From Pseudomonadota bacterium (GTDB lineage: Bacteria; Pseudomonadota; Alphaproteobacteria; Caulobacterales; Caulobacteraceae), in contig JAKAZA010000016.1 of NCBI GenBank assembly GCA_021816155.1, positions 1 through 43,027 on the forward strand: DNA of 43,027 nt. The letters run 5' to 3'. The notes under the pieces were generated by a model. It made no database searches and was not told the origin of the DNA. It worked only from the letters and a program-made list of their open reading frames with translations. This document shows, piece by piece, positions 15,462 through 24,136 of this stretch (its first letter is position 1; every line of letters begins with the position of its first letter). Position numbers and translations under genes: made by a program.

Positions 15462-17249
15462 ATGACGTATCGACCGCCCGTCCGCGAGCATCTGTTCCTT
15501 CTGCGGGAGGTGCTCGAAATCGAGACGCTCAGCAACCTGCCGGGGTTCGCTGAGGCGCCGATGGACGTGGTGGAGCAGATCCTCGACGAGGCGGCCAGAT
15601 TCTGCGCCGAGGTCCTGGCGCCGCTGAACACTGTGGGCGACAAGCACGGGTGCGTGCGCGGTTCCGACGGATCGGTGACCACGCCGCCCGGCTTCAAGGA
15701 GGCCTACCGCCAGCTGGTCGAAGGTGGTTGGCCGGCGCTCGGCGCCGAGCCGGCCTATGGCGGGCAGGGCTTGCCCTCGGTGGTGAACCTCGCGTTCAGC
15801 GAGATGAGTTCGGCGGCCAACATGGCCTTCGCGATGTATCCGGGCCTGACCCACGGCGCCTATTCGGCGATCCTCGCCGGCGGGTCCGACGCCCAGAAGG
15901 CCCTCTACCTGCCCAGGCTGGCCAGCGGCGAGTGGGGCGGCACGATGAACCTCACCGAGCCGCAATGCGGGACCGACCTCGGCCTCATCCGCACCAAGGC
16001 CGTCCCGGCCGGCGACGGGACCTACCTCATCAGCGGCCAGAAGATCTGGATTTCGTCGGGCGAGCACGATCTGACCGAGAACATCGTCCATCTGGTGCTC
16101 GCCCGCATCGAGGGCGCGCCGGAGGGCACGCGCGGCATCAGCCTCTTCATAGTGCCGAAATTCATCCCCGACGCCGAGGGCAAGCCGGGCCGCCGCAACG
16201 CGGTGAGCTGCGCCGGCCTCGAGGAGAAGATGGGCATCCACGGTAACGCCACCTGCGTCATCAGCCACGAGGAAAGCGTCGGCTGGCTGGTGGGCGAGGA
16301 GAACCGGGGCCTCGCGCTGATGTTCGTGATGATGAACGAGGCCAGGATCGGTGTCGGTCTGCAGGGCCTCGCCCAGGGCGAAGCCGCCTATCAGGCGGCG
16401 GCCGCCTTCGCCAAGGAGCGCCTGCAGATGCGCGCGCTGACCGGGCCGAAGAACCCGACAGGTCCGGCCGATCCGATCATCGTGCATCCTGATGTGCGGC
16501 GCATGCTCATGGACGCGCGGGCCGTTCTCGAGGGCGGTCGGGCGCTCATCTTCTGGACCGCGCTGCACGGCGACCTCGCCCAGCGTCATCCGGACGAGGC
16601 GGTGCGCCGCAAGGGCGAGGACTACATGGCGCTGCTAACGCCGGTGGTGAAGGCGTTCCTTACCGAGAAGGGGTTCGTCATCGCCTCCGACGCCCTTCAG
16701 GTGCACGGCGGCTCCGGTTTCACCGAGCACTTCCCGGCCAGCCAGTACCTGCGCGATTCGCGCATCACGCTGATCTACGAGGGAACGAACGGCGTCCAGG
16801 CGCTTGACCTCGTCGGCCGCAAGCTGGCGCAGAACGGTGGGCGCGCGGTGATGACCTTCGCAGCCGAGGTCGACGCCTTCGTCGAGGCGAACAGGGTCGA
16901 CGCGGCGCTGAAGCCGTTCGTCGAAGGGCTCGCGGCCGTGAAAGCCCAGCTGCAGGATGGTACGATGTGGCTGATGCAGAACGGGCTCGCCAATCCCGAC
17001 AACGCCGGCGCCGCCTCAATGGACTATCTGCGCCTCTTCGGCCTCACCGGCCTCGCCTACATGTGGGCGCTGATGGCCAAGGCCGCGAACGGCAGAATCG
17101 CGGCCGGCGACGGCGATCCGTTCTATGCCGCGAAGCTCGTCGTTGGGAGGTACTTCATCGAGCGCGTGCTCCCCGACGCCGGCGCGCACCTGGCGAGGAT
17201 CAAGACGGGCGCGGGCCCGGTGATGGCGCTGGCCGCTGAGGCCTTCTGA
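15462..17249 (+). CDS. Acyl-CoA dehydrogenase (FadE/DmdC-like, 595 aa)
   Basis: FAD enzyme that oxidises acyl-CoA to enoyl-CoA. The 595-residue form carries an extra N-terminal helix domain (YRPPVREHLFLLREVLEIE, then LPGFAEAPMDVVEQIL) and an extra C-terminal domain, as in the larger bacterial class that includes DmdC and several FadE-like proteins. The FAD signature MNLTEPQCGTDLG and the C-terminal YLRDSRITLIYEGTNGVQAL with the catalytic-region glutamate are intact. The ATG at 15462 fits the family N-terminus even though it sits right behind a hairpin. Substrate not determinable; the LiuR-like regulator suggests branched- or medium-chain acyl-CoA. Confidence 0.92.
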   Translation: MTYRPPVREHLFLLREVLEIETLSNLPGFAEAPMDVVEQILDEAARFCAEVLAPLNTVGDKHGCVRGSDGSVTTPPGFKEAYRQLVEGGWPALGAEPAYGGQGLPSVVNLAFSEMSSAANMAFAMYPGLTHGAYSAILAGGSDAQKALYLPRLASGEWGGTMNLTEPQCGTDLGLIRTKAVPAGDGTYLISGQKIWISSGEHDLTENIVHLVLARIEGAPEGTRGISLFIVPKFIPDAEGKPGRRNAVSCAGLEEKMGIHGNATCVISHEESVGWLVGEENRGLALMFVMMNEARIGVGLQGLAQGEAAYQAAAAFAKERLQMRALTGPKNPTGPADPIIVHPDVRRMLMDARAVLEGGRALIFWTALHGDLAQRHPDEAVRRKGEDYMALLTPVVKAFLTEKGFVIASDALQVHGGSGFTEHFPASQYLRDSRITLIYEGTNGVQALDLVGRKLAQNGGRAVMTFAAEVDAFVEANRVDAALKPFVEGLAAVKAQLQDGTMWLMQNGLANPDNAGAASMDYLRLFGLTGLAYMWALMAKAANGRIAAGDGDPFYAAKLVVGRYFIERVLPDAGAHLARIKTGAGPVMALAAEAF

Positions 17250-17253
17250 CGGC

Positions 17254-18183
17254 TCAGGCCCGGTTGACGCTGTTGGCCTTGATCCGCGCCGCGCCCTTGT
17301 CGTCGAGGTCCTGCCTGGTCAAGCCGAGGCGGATCGGACCGGCGAGCGCGGCGTTGACCGCGTCGAGGCCGCAGGGAACGCCCGGGCGGCGGGCGAACAG
17401 GTAACGCAGCGACAGGCGCTCGTTGTCGGCCGCGTCCGGCTGGGTCCCATGCAGGGTGCAGGCGTGCCAGACCGCGGCGAAGCCGGTCTCGCCCACCAGC
17501 ATGTGCTGGCGCGCGACCATCTCGCCGCCGCGCCCGTCGCGATAGAGCCAGGCGCCGTCTTCGCGGGAGAGGTCGTGCGGGAAGAGGGTCGCCCCCAGCC
17601 GGTGACTGTCTTCGAGCAGATAGAGCGGCGCATCGTGGGCGCCGACCGGGTGAAGGTAGACGTAGAGAGTCACGAAGTCGGCGTCGCGATCCTTGAAATC
17701 GATCAGATCCTGATGGAAATCGATCCCGTAGAAATAGGTCACGTCGCGATATTCGGGGCGTACGTAGGCCCCGAGATTGTTGACGGGATTGTCCGTGATC
17801 CTCGCCTTCAGCCACTCCGGCACGGATTTCGCCGGCACGCCGCAGACCACTTTCTTGTTGAGTGTCTCGTAGTCCGCGCCGAGGAGCTCAGTGAGCACGG
17901 CCGCGACGTCCGGGTTGCGTTCGACAAACGCGAGGTCGTCCTCGAACCGCTCAAGAAGGTTGCGGCCGGCGCGCGGGTTGACGCCGACGTACTGAGGATC
18001 GGCGTCGAAGGCGCTCTCTGTGAGGAAAAGCTCGGCGTCGAAGCGCCGCGTCGCACGGATCTTCGCCAGGAGCCGGGCGGCCGCCGCGCCGTCGAGCGAC
18101 CGCGGGAACGCGTGATATCCCCGCCGGATGAGGTCCTCGGTAGGACTGGAGGAGGGGTCGAGACGGCGGGCTGGGGCGGGCAT
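17254..18183 (-). CDS. Phytanoyl-CoA dioxygenase (PhyH) family protein
   Basis: Predicted Fe(II)/2-oxoglutarate oxygenase of 309 residues. The facial triad is visible: HQD in GIDFHQDLIDF and the distal histidine in WHACTLHGTQP, followed by the 2-oxoglutarate-binding arginine in ERLSLRYLF. Substrates in this family range from acyl-CoAs to small metabolites, so the substrate is unknown. I chose the ATG at 18183 because GGAG lies eight bases upstream; a GTG at 18213 would add ten Pro-rich residues. It is convergent with the acyl-CoA dehydrogenase gene, only four bases apart. The 139 bases upstream (18184-18322) show nothing else. Confidence 0.85.
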   Translation of the reverse strand: MPAPARRLDPSSSPTEDLIRRGYHAFPRSLDGAAAARLLAKIRATRRFDAELFLTESAFDADPQYVGVNPRAGRNLLERFEDDLAFVERNPDVAAVLTELLGADYETLNKKVVCGVPAKSVPEWLKARITDNPVNNLGAYVRPEYRDVTYFYGIDFHQDLIDFKDRDADFVTLYVYLHPVGAHDAPLYLLEDSHRLGATLFPHDLSREDGAWLYRDGRGGEMVARQHMLVGETGFAAVWHACTLHGTQPDAADNERLSLRYLFARRPGVPCGLDAVNAALAGPIRLGLTRQDLDDKGAARIKANSVNRA

Positions 18184-18322
18184 CGTCGGGCGCTCCGGCG
18201 GAGGGATGGCCACGATCCAAGGCCGGTTCGGTTAATGGATCGGGAAAGTCGGCCGATTCTCCGCGACGTGTGCCTGCGCCGATCGACCGCCCGCGGCCTC
18301 GCGATCGGCGCGCGGTGGCGCT

Positions 18323-18871
18323 TCATTTCAGCTCGTAGTCCCATCCCTCGCGCCAGGCGAAATCCTCGTCCACGAGGTCCTCCAGGCGTCGTCCGCCGAG
18401 CCGGCAGTCCAGCCCCCAACGCGTCGCCACGTGCCCGATGATGAGGACGGGCGCGCCGGCCCAGCGCCTCCCGAGCGGGCCCCGCAGGTCGTCCAGGAAC
18501 GCGCCGACGCGCTCGACCGCGCCGCGCCAGCTTTCACCCCCGGGGTAGGGCTCCGCGATGTAGCTCCGGCGCTCGGCGTGGATCGCGGGCGCGGGCGCCC
18601 CGTTCAGCCGGCCATAATCGCATTCGCGCAGCCGCCAGTCGGCGAGGATCGGCGTGCCTGCGCCTTCGAACGCGACGGCCGCGGTTTCCAGGGCGCGACC
18701 GAGATCCGAGACGAAGACGACCGCCGCGCCCTGGCGCCGCGCGCCCAGTTCCTTGGCGAGAGCCCGTCCGCGGGAAGAGAGGCGGCCGGGAAGCCAGCCC
18801 GTCGCGATCCCCCGATCGTTGTCCTCGCTCCAGCTGTGCGTCTCGAAGGTCAGGCGAAGTGCGGCCGGCAT
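18323..18871 (-). CDS. Atypical histidine phosphatase family protein
   Basis: Phosphoglycerate-mutase-like fold of 182 residues. The usual catalytic RHG is replaced by THS in LTFETHSWSEDND, keeping the histidine but losing the arginine. The remainder is recognisable: GIATGWLPGRLSSRGRALA, FVSDLGRALETA with its Arg, RLRECDYGRLNG with the acid residue, and IIGHVATRWGLD with the second histidine. The subfamily with an ETHS start appears in other bacteria; its substrate is unknown. The ATG at 18871 has GGTGAG upstream and lies eight bases past the GST stop; a GTG at 18889 is possible. It is the last gene of a three-gene operon. Confidence 0.8.
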   Translation of the reverse strand: MPAALRLTFETHSWSEDNDRGIATGWLPGRLSSRGRALAKELGARRQGAAVVFVSDLGRALETAAVAFEGAGTPILADWRLRECDYGRLNGAPAPAIHAERRSYIAEPYPGGESWRGAVERVGAFLDDLRGPLGRRWAGAPVLIIGHVATRWGLDCRLGGRRLEDLVDEDFAWREGWDYELK

Positions 18872-18878
18872 GTCAGAC

Positions 18879-19535
18879 TCACCGCGCACCGGGCGTCGTG
18901 TCCGGCTGCCGGTCAGGATGGGCGGCCGCGAACGCCGGTTGCTCCGCCGCCCGCGCCGCTACCGCTCGGATCGCCGGATAGGGCGCGAGGTCGAGGCCGT
19001 AGCGATGCGCCGAGTAGACTTGCGGGACCAGGCAGCAGTCGGCCATGCCGGGCGCCGCGCCGAACGCGAACCCCTGGCCGTGACGGGCGATCATCGGCTC
19101 GAGGGCGTCGAAGCCGGCCGCGATCCAACCGTGAATCCACTTGGTCTGGTCCTCGGCGCCGAACGGATGGCCCATCCGGCTCAGCGCCTGCAGGACGCGC
19201 AGGTTGTTCAAGGGATGGATGTCGCAGGCGATGATCTCGGCCATTGCGCGTACGATCTGCCGCTCCTGCGGCGTCTCCGGCAGCAGCGGCGGCTCGGGGT
19301 GGGTCTCTTCCAGCCACTCCAGTATGGCGAGGCTCTGGGTGAGTGGGCCGTCAGCGGTCTCGAGCGTCGGCACGAGGCCCTGGCGGTTCTTGGCCAGATA
19401 GGGCTCGCGCCGGCCCTCGCCACCGACGAGGTCGACGCTCGCATAGTCATAGTCCAGGCCCTTCAGGTTGAGCCCGATGCGCACGCGGTAGGGTGCGGTC
19501 GCCCGCCACATCGAGTGGAGGACGAGCCCGCTCAT
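18879..19535 (-). CDS. Zeta-class GST: maleylacetoacetate/maleylpyruvate isomerase
   Basis: Glutathione-dependent cis-trans isomerase of aromatic ring-cleavage products, 218 residues. The thioredoxin-like N-domain has YRVRIGLNLKGL, NRQGLVPTLE and QSLAILEWLEE, with the HPEPPLLP link to the helical domain, all typical of the MaiA/NagL group. The active-site segment is RATAPYRVR instead of the usual SSxxYRVR, so catalysis deserves a check. It lies three bases downstream of an FAH-family hydrolase, the enzyme that acts next in both the homogentisate and gentisate pathways. The ring-cleaving dioxygenase is not in the window. Confidence 0.86.
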   Translation of the reverse strand: MSGLVLHSMWRATAPYRVRIGLNLKGLDYDYASVDLVGGEGRREPYLAKNRQGLVPTLETADGPLTQSLAILEWLEETHPEPPLLPETPQERQIVRAMAEIIACDIHPLNNLRVLQALSRMGHPFGAEDQTKWIHGWIAAGFDALEPMIARHGQGFAFGAAPGMADCCLVPQVYSAHRYGLDLAPYPAIRAVAARAAEQPAFAAAHPDRQPDTTPGAR

Positions 19536-19538
19536 CGC

Positions 19539-20225
19539 TCAGACGATCCTGAACGAGAGTTCGCCGACGCCTTCGATCTCACCCTGGACGAGGTCGCCAC
19601 GGACCACCGGTCCGACGCCCTCCGGCGTGCCGGTGTAGATCAGGTCGCCGGGTTCGAGGCGCCATAGCCGCGAGGCCTCGGCGATGACCGAAGCGACGTC
19701 CCAGATCATGTCGGCGACCACCGCATCCTGCTTCACCTGGCCGTTGACCGAGAGGCTGATGCGGCCTTGCGGCGGGGGCCCTTCCCAGCGCTTGATCGCC
19801 GAGATCGGCGCGCTGAAGTCGAAGCCCTTGGCGCCTTCCCAGGGCTGCCCCTTCTCGCGGTAGGCGCTTTGCAAGTCGCGGCGCGTGAGGTCGACGCCTG
19901 CAGCGTAGCCGAACACCAGCGAAAGCGCCTCGTCGCGCGACACGTTCGCTCCGCTCGCGCCGATGGCCGCCACCAGCTCCATCTCGTGGTGCAGGTTGGA
20001 AGTCTGCGAGGGATAAGGAACGTCAGTCCCCGGCGGCGTCGCCGCGTCGCTGGGCTTGGCGAAGAAGAACGGAGGGTCGGGATCGTTCTCCGCCCCGCCC
20101 ATCTCGCGTCGGTGCGCAGCGTAGTTGCGGCCCACGCAGTAGATGCGGCGAACGGGGAACAGGGCGTAGTCGCCGGCGACTGGCACGGCCGGCTGGGGCG
20201 GGGGCGCGAAGACGTAGTCGGTCAT
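19539..20225 (-). CDS. Fumarylacetoacetate/fumarylpyruvate hydrolase family protein
   Basis: FAH-fold hydrolase that cleaves C-C bonds in beta-diketo acids. The 228-residue single-domain form is closer in size to fumarylpyruvate hydrolase (NagK) or FAHD1 than to the longer fumarylacetoacetase. Metal ligands are visible as Glu81 and Glu83 (HHEMELV) and Asp112 (GVDLTRRD), with Lys133 in the following KGFDFSAP. The C-terminal YTGTPEGVGPV loop is standard. Start ATG at 20225. Together with the isomerase three bases downstream it would complete the lower gentisate-type route to fumarate and pyruvate; FAHD1-like oxaloacetate decarboxylase is an alternative. Confidence 0.87.
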   Translation of the reverse strand: MTDYVFAPPPQPAVPVAGDYALFPVRRIYCVGRNYAAHRREMGGAENDPDPPFFFAKPSDAATPPGTDVPYPSQTSNLHHEMELVAAIGASGANVSRDEALSLVFGYAAGVDLTRRDLQSAYREKGQPWEGAKGFDFSAPISAIKRWEGPPPQGRISLSVNGQVKQDAVVADMIWDVASVIAEASRLWRLEPGDLIYTGTPEGVGPVVRGDLVQGEIEGVGELSFRIV

Positions 20226-20336
20226 GGGGCGCTGCTTAGCGTCATGCGCGCCGGTTGGCGAGCCGCGCCCTCTTCGCGTTCGCTCAGATCGCCTCGCCAT
20301 TGACAGCGCCGCTTCCGGCCGGCTCCAAGCACGGGC

Positions 20337-21551
20337 ATGTCTGCTGACGCTTCGCAAAAGCCCCACGGTCCGCTCGCCGACCTCGTCGTCGTCGAACTGG
20401 GCACGCTCATCGCTGGGCCATTCTGCGGCCAAATCATGGCCGATTTCGGCGCAGAGGTGATCAAGATCGAGGACCCGGGCGCAGGCGATCCGATGCGCCA
20501 GTGGGGCCGCAGCCTGCCCAAAGGGCACTCGCCCTGGTGGCCGGTAATCGGTCGCGGCAAGAAGTCGGTGACGCTCAATCTGCGCAACCCGGAGGGCCAG
20601 AGGATTGCGCGCGACCTGATCGGCAAGGCTGACGTGCTGATCGAGAACTTCCGTCCCGGCACGATGGAGAAGTGGGGCATGGACTATGCGGCGCTCGCGT
20701 CCGCCAATTCTCGCCTGATCATGGCCCGCGTCTCGGGCTTCGGGCAGACCGGTCCCTACGCGCGGCGCGCCGGCTACGGCCTGATCGGCGAGGCGATGGG
20801 CGGCCTGCGGGCGATCACCGGCGAGCCCGACCGACCGCCGGCCAGAGCCGGCATCTCGATCGGCGACAGCCTCGCGGCGACGCATGCGGCGATGGGCGTC
20901 CTGATGGCGCTGCACGTGCGCGAGCGGACCGGCCGCGGCCAGGTCATCGACGCCTCCATCTACGAGAGCGTGCTGGCCATGATGGAGAACACGGTCACCG
21001 AGTACGACATCACCGGCTACGTCCGGGAACGCTCGGGCGCCATCCTGCCTGGCATCGCGCCTTCCAACGTCTATCCAACCTCCGACGGGATGATCCTGAT
21101 CGGCGGCAACGGCGACACCGTCTTCGCCCGGCTCTGCGAGGCGATGGGCGAGCCAGCGCTGAAGGACGATCCCCGCTACGTCAGCCACGCGGCGCGCGGG
21201 ACGAACCAGGCCGAGCTCGACGCGCATATCGCCCAGTGGACCGGCGCCAGGACGCTGGACGATCTGCTCGGTCTGCTCGAGGCGCACGGCGTGCCTTGCG
21301 GCCGCGTGTTCCGAGCCCCCGACATGCTGGCCGATCCGCAGTACCGGGCGCGCGATTCGATCGTCAGCGTCGGGCACCCGGTGTTCGGGTCGATCCGTAT
21401 GCAGAACGCGCATCCGAAACTCAGCGAGACGCCCGGCGAGGTGCGTTGGCCGGGGCCGGCGCTGGGCGAGCATACGGCGGCTGTGCTCGCGGAGAAGCTG
21501 GGCGTGAACGCCGCGCGGCTCGCGGAGCTGAAGGCGGCTGGCGTTGTCTAG
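20337..21551 (+). CDS. Class III CoA-transferase (CaiB/BaiF family)
   Basis: Moves CoA between acids, forming mixed anhydride and thioester intermediates on an aspartate. The 404 residues match the family: LADLVVVELGTLIAGPFCGQ at the start, DFGAEVIKIEDP, LIENFRPGTMEKWGMDY and the catalytic aspartate Asp177 in GISIGDSLAATHA. Donor and acceptor cannot be read from sequence. It is divergent from the FAH-isomerase-phosphatase operon across 111 bases, and overlaps the transporter gene downstream by eight bases, so CoA activation of an imported acid is a reasonable inference. Confidence 0.9.
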   Translation: MSADASQKPHGPLADLVVVELGTLIAGPFCGQIMADFGAEVIKIEDPGAGDPMRQWGRSLPKGHSPWWPVIGRGKKSVTLNLRNPEGQRIARDLIGKADVLIENFRPGTMEKWGMDYAALASANSRLIMARVSGFGQTGPYARRAGYGLIGEAMGGLRAITGEPDRPPARAGISIGDSLAATHAAMGVLMALHVRERTGRGQVIDASIYESVLAMMENTVTEYDITGYVRERSGAILPGIAPSNVYPTSDGMILIGGNGDTVFARLCEAMGEPALKDDPRYVSHAARGTNQAELDAHIAQWTGARTLDDLLGLLEAHGVPCGRVFRAPDMLADPQYRARDSIVSVGHPVFGSIRMQNAHPKLSETPGEVRWPGPALGEHTAAVLAEKLGVNAARLAELKAAGVV

Positions 21552-22938
21552 AGCCGGCGGCGGCGCGCCGCCGACCCGGGCCGAGATCCTGGCGCGACTG
21601 GAGCGACTGCCGCCGTCGCGGGCGATCTGGGGCCTGATCGTGCTGCTCTCGCTGGGCGGCTGCTTCGAGTTCTACGACCTGATGATGACGGCCTACATCT
21701 CGCCGGTGCTGGCGAGAGCGGGCGTGTTTCACAAGATCGGTCTCTTCGGCCTGCCCGACCAGGCCAGCTTCGTGGCCGCGACGTTCCTCGGCCTGTTCAT
21801 CGGCACGATCGCCGTCTCGCAATTGGCCGACCGCTTCGGACGGCGCGCCATCTTCGTCGCCTCGCTCCTCTGGTACACGGTCGCGGCCGTGGTCATGGCG
21901 CTGCAGAACGATGCGCTTGGCGTCGATCTCTGGCGGCTGATCGCCGGGATCGGCATCGGCGTCGAGCTCGTCACCATCGACACGTTCATCGCCGAACTGG
22001 CGCCGCGCCAGGTCCGCGGTCGCGCCTTCGCGGTCAACCAGTCGATCCAGTTCCTCGCCGTGCCGATCGTGGCGTTCGCCGCCTGGCGGATCGGCGTGCA
22101 GACGATCGCCGGCGTCGCGGGCTGGCGCGTCGTGGTCCTGCTGGGCGCCGCCGCCGCGATTGGCGTGTGGTTCATTCAGCTGCGCCTGCCGGAATCGCCG
22201 CGCTGGCTCGCCGAGCACGGACGCCTCGACGAGGCCGACGCAATCGTCGCGCGGCTGGAGGCGGCCGCCCGCTTCGAGCGCCGCGAGCCGCTGCCGCCGC
22301 CGGCCCCCGTCGCGGCCTCAAGCGATGGCCATGTGCGCCTGTCCGAGATATTCCGCCGTCCACTCCTCGGGCGCACGGGCCTCTTGGTGACGCTCAATTT
22401 TTTCCAGGCCATCGGCTTTTACGGCTTCACCAACTGGGCGCCGACTTTCCTGGCCGCGCAGGGCGTGCATTTCGCCGAGAGCCTGCAGTACGGCTTCATA
22501 ATCGCCGCAGCCTACCCGATCGGGCCGCTCATCTGGTGCAGCGTCGCCGAGCGGTTCGAGCGCAAGTGGCTGGTCGTGGCGGCCTGCGCGGCGACCGGCG
22601 CGCTCGGTCTCGCTTTCGCCGCCACGCGTGCGCCGGCGGCGCTGATCGTGCTGGGCGTAGCGATCAACTTCTCGAACAACCTGCTCTCGTTCTCCTACCA
22701 CGCCTACCAGGCCGAGCTTTACCCGACCCGGGTGCGCGCCACCGCCGTTGGCTTCGTCTATTCGTGGAGCCGGCTCTCGACTGTGCTGTCGAGTTACGTG
22801 ATCGCCTGGCTCCTTGGCCTCGCCGGGGCGGCGGGCGCATTCGGCTTCATCGCCGCGGCCATGCTCGTCTGCGTCGTCTCGGTGGCGGCGTTCGGCCCGC
22901 CGACCCGCGGCCGAGCGCTTGAGGTGATCGCCGGCTGA
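21544..22938 (+). CDS. MFS transporter (metabolite:H+ symporter type)
   Basis: A 464-residue major facilitator with about twelve hydrophobic segments. The family motif between helices 2 and 3 is present (LADRFGRRAIF), as is the second copy's ERFERKW and the PESPRWL motif of sugar-porter-like members in the central loop. The N-terminal CFEFYDLMMTAY resembles aromatic-acid and dicarboxylate symporters. I use the TTG at 21544, which overlaps the CoA-transferase stop; no other start precedes the first membrane helix. Substrate unknown, presumably the acid handled by the adjacent CoA-transferase. Confidence 0.88.
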   Translation: MSRAGGGAPPTRAEILARLERLPPSRAIWGLIVLLSLGGCFEFYDLMMTAYISPVLARAGVFHKIGLFGLPDQASFVAATFLGLFIGTIAVSQLADRFGRRAIFVASLLWYTVAAVVMALQNDALGVDLWRLIAGIGIGVELVTIDTFIAELAPRQVRGRAFAVNQSIQFLAVPIVAFAAWRIGVQTIAGVAGWRVVVLLGAAAAIGVWFIQLRLPESPRWLAEHGRLDEADAIVARLEAAARFERREPLPPPAPVAASSDGHVRLSEIFRRPLLGRTGLLVTLNFFQAIGFYGFTNWAPTFLAAQGVHFAESLQYGFIIAAAYPIGPLIWCSVAERFERKWLVVAACAATGALGLAFAATRAPAALIVLGVAINFSNNLLSFSYHAYQAELYPTRVRATAVGFVYSWSRLSTVLSSYVIAWLLGLAGAAGAFGFIAAAMLVCVVSVAAFGPPTRGRALEVIAG

Positions 22939-23067
22939 GACCCTGACACAGTCACCGCCGCGACAGGCGTCCCTGAACCCCGCGCGTGCATGGATCAGCC
23001 GCCGGATGTCCGGCATGGTGCGCCGCGCCGACGGGGGCGCCTCGAGCTACGCACGCAGGAGCCGCGT

Positions 23068-24081
23068 ATGGACCTGAGCCGCCAGATCGTTCTCGAGCGA
23101 CTGCCGCAAGGCCGACTGACGACCGACTGCTTCCGCCTGGAGGAGACGGAGCGGCCGAGCCCGCGCGAAGGGGAAGTGCTGCTGAAGGTGCTGTACGTCA
23201 CCCTCGACGCCTCCAACCGCGCCTGGATGCAGGGTCCCACCTATCGCGCGGCCCTCACTGCGGGCGGCGTGATGTACGGTCGGGCGCTGGCCGAGGTGGT
23301 GGAGAGCCGCGCCCCCGGGCCGGCGCCGGGCGACATCGTGTTCGCCGAGACGGGGTGGCGCGACTGGGCGGTGATGCCGGCCGGGCTCGTCCAGAAACGG
23401 CCGCGCACGGCCCCGCTCAGCTATCTGCTCAGCGTCTATGGCATCAGTGGGCTGACGGCGTATCACGGCCTCGTCGATTGCGGCCGACTGGCGCCGGGCG
23501 ACACGGTCGTGATCTCCGCGGCCGCCGGCGCGGTCGGCACGATCGCCTGCCAGATCGCGAGACTGAAAGGCGCGGCGCGCGTGGTTGGCGTGGCCGGCGG
23601 GCCGGAGAAGTGCGCCTGGCTGACGCGCGAGCTCGGTTGTGACGCGGCGCTGGACTACAAGGCTGGCGGCGTCCGCGAGCGGGTTCGCGAGGCCTGTCCC
23701 GGTGGGGTCGACCTGTATTTCGACAACGTCGGCGGCGCGACGCTGGAGGCGATGCTTGTCGAGATGAAGAACCACGCCCGCGTCGTCTGCTGCGGGTCGG
23801 TCTCCACCTACGACGGCTCGGCGCCGGAGCACGGTCCGCGCGGTGTTCCGGGGCTCCTGGTCACCAAGCGGCTCACCATGACCGGTTTCATCGTCACGGA
23901 CTTCGCCGCCGGGCGCGAGGCGGCCCTCGCCGAGCTGCGCGGCTGGGTGGAACGTGGGCGGCTGAAGGTCCCCGAACACATCTCGGACGGCCTCGAGGAT
24001 CTGCCGTCGGCGCTGGTCGGGCTGCTGCACGGCGAGAATCGCGGCAAGCGGATGGTGCGCATCCGCCATCCCGCCGAGTGA
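23068..24081 (+). CDS. Zinc-independent NADPH-dependent oxidoreductase (LTB4DH/MDR family)
   Basis: Medium-chain dehydrogenase/reductase of 337 residues, lacking zinc-ligand cysteines. It has the leukotriene-B4-dehydrogenase pattern: VLYVTLDASNRAWM, YGISGLTAYHGL, the cofactor loop AAAGAVGTIACQIA, LDYKAGG and DLYFDNVGGATLEAML. Such enzymes reduce alpha,beta-unsaturated ketones or enoyl compounds with NADPH. The ATG at 23068 has AGGAG upstream; reading from 22990 would add 26 Arg-rich residues and is rejected. The preceding 129-base gap shows no clear signal. It may be the last gene of the CoA-transferase block. Confidence 0.9.
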   Translation: MDLSRQIVLERLPQGRLTTDCFRLEETERPSPREGEVLLKVLYVTLDASNRAWMQGPTYRAALTAGGVMYGRALAEVVESRAPGPAPGDIVFAETGWRDWAVMPAGLVQKRPRTAPLSYLLSVYGISGLTAYHGLVDCGRLAPGDTVVISAAAGAVGTIACQIARLKGAARVVGVAGGPEKCAWLTRELGCDAALDYKAGGVRERVREACPGGVDLYFDNVGGATLEAMLVEMKNHARVVCCGSVSTYDGSAPEHGPRGVPGLLVTKRLTMTGFIVTDFAAGREAALAELRGWVERGRLKVPEHISDGLEDLPSALVGLLHGENRGKRMVRIRHPAE

Positions 24082-24136
24082 GGGAGCCGAGGCGGGTGGT
24101 TGCGCGTCGCCGCCCTCGACCCCATAACCCACGGGC

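Noticed and set aside
14808-16589. A 593-codon minus-strand open frame
   Set aside because: It runs antisense to merR and the acyl-CoA dehydrogenase, has no recognisable domain and an Arg/His/Leu-biased composition. In very GC-rich DNA such long shadows are expected opposite real genes.
19539-21473. A 644-codon minus-strand frame joining the FAH gene to upstream sequence
   Set aside because: Only the last 228 codons are the FAH protein. The rest is antisense to the CoA-transferase gene; the ATG at 20225 fits the family.
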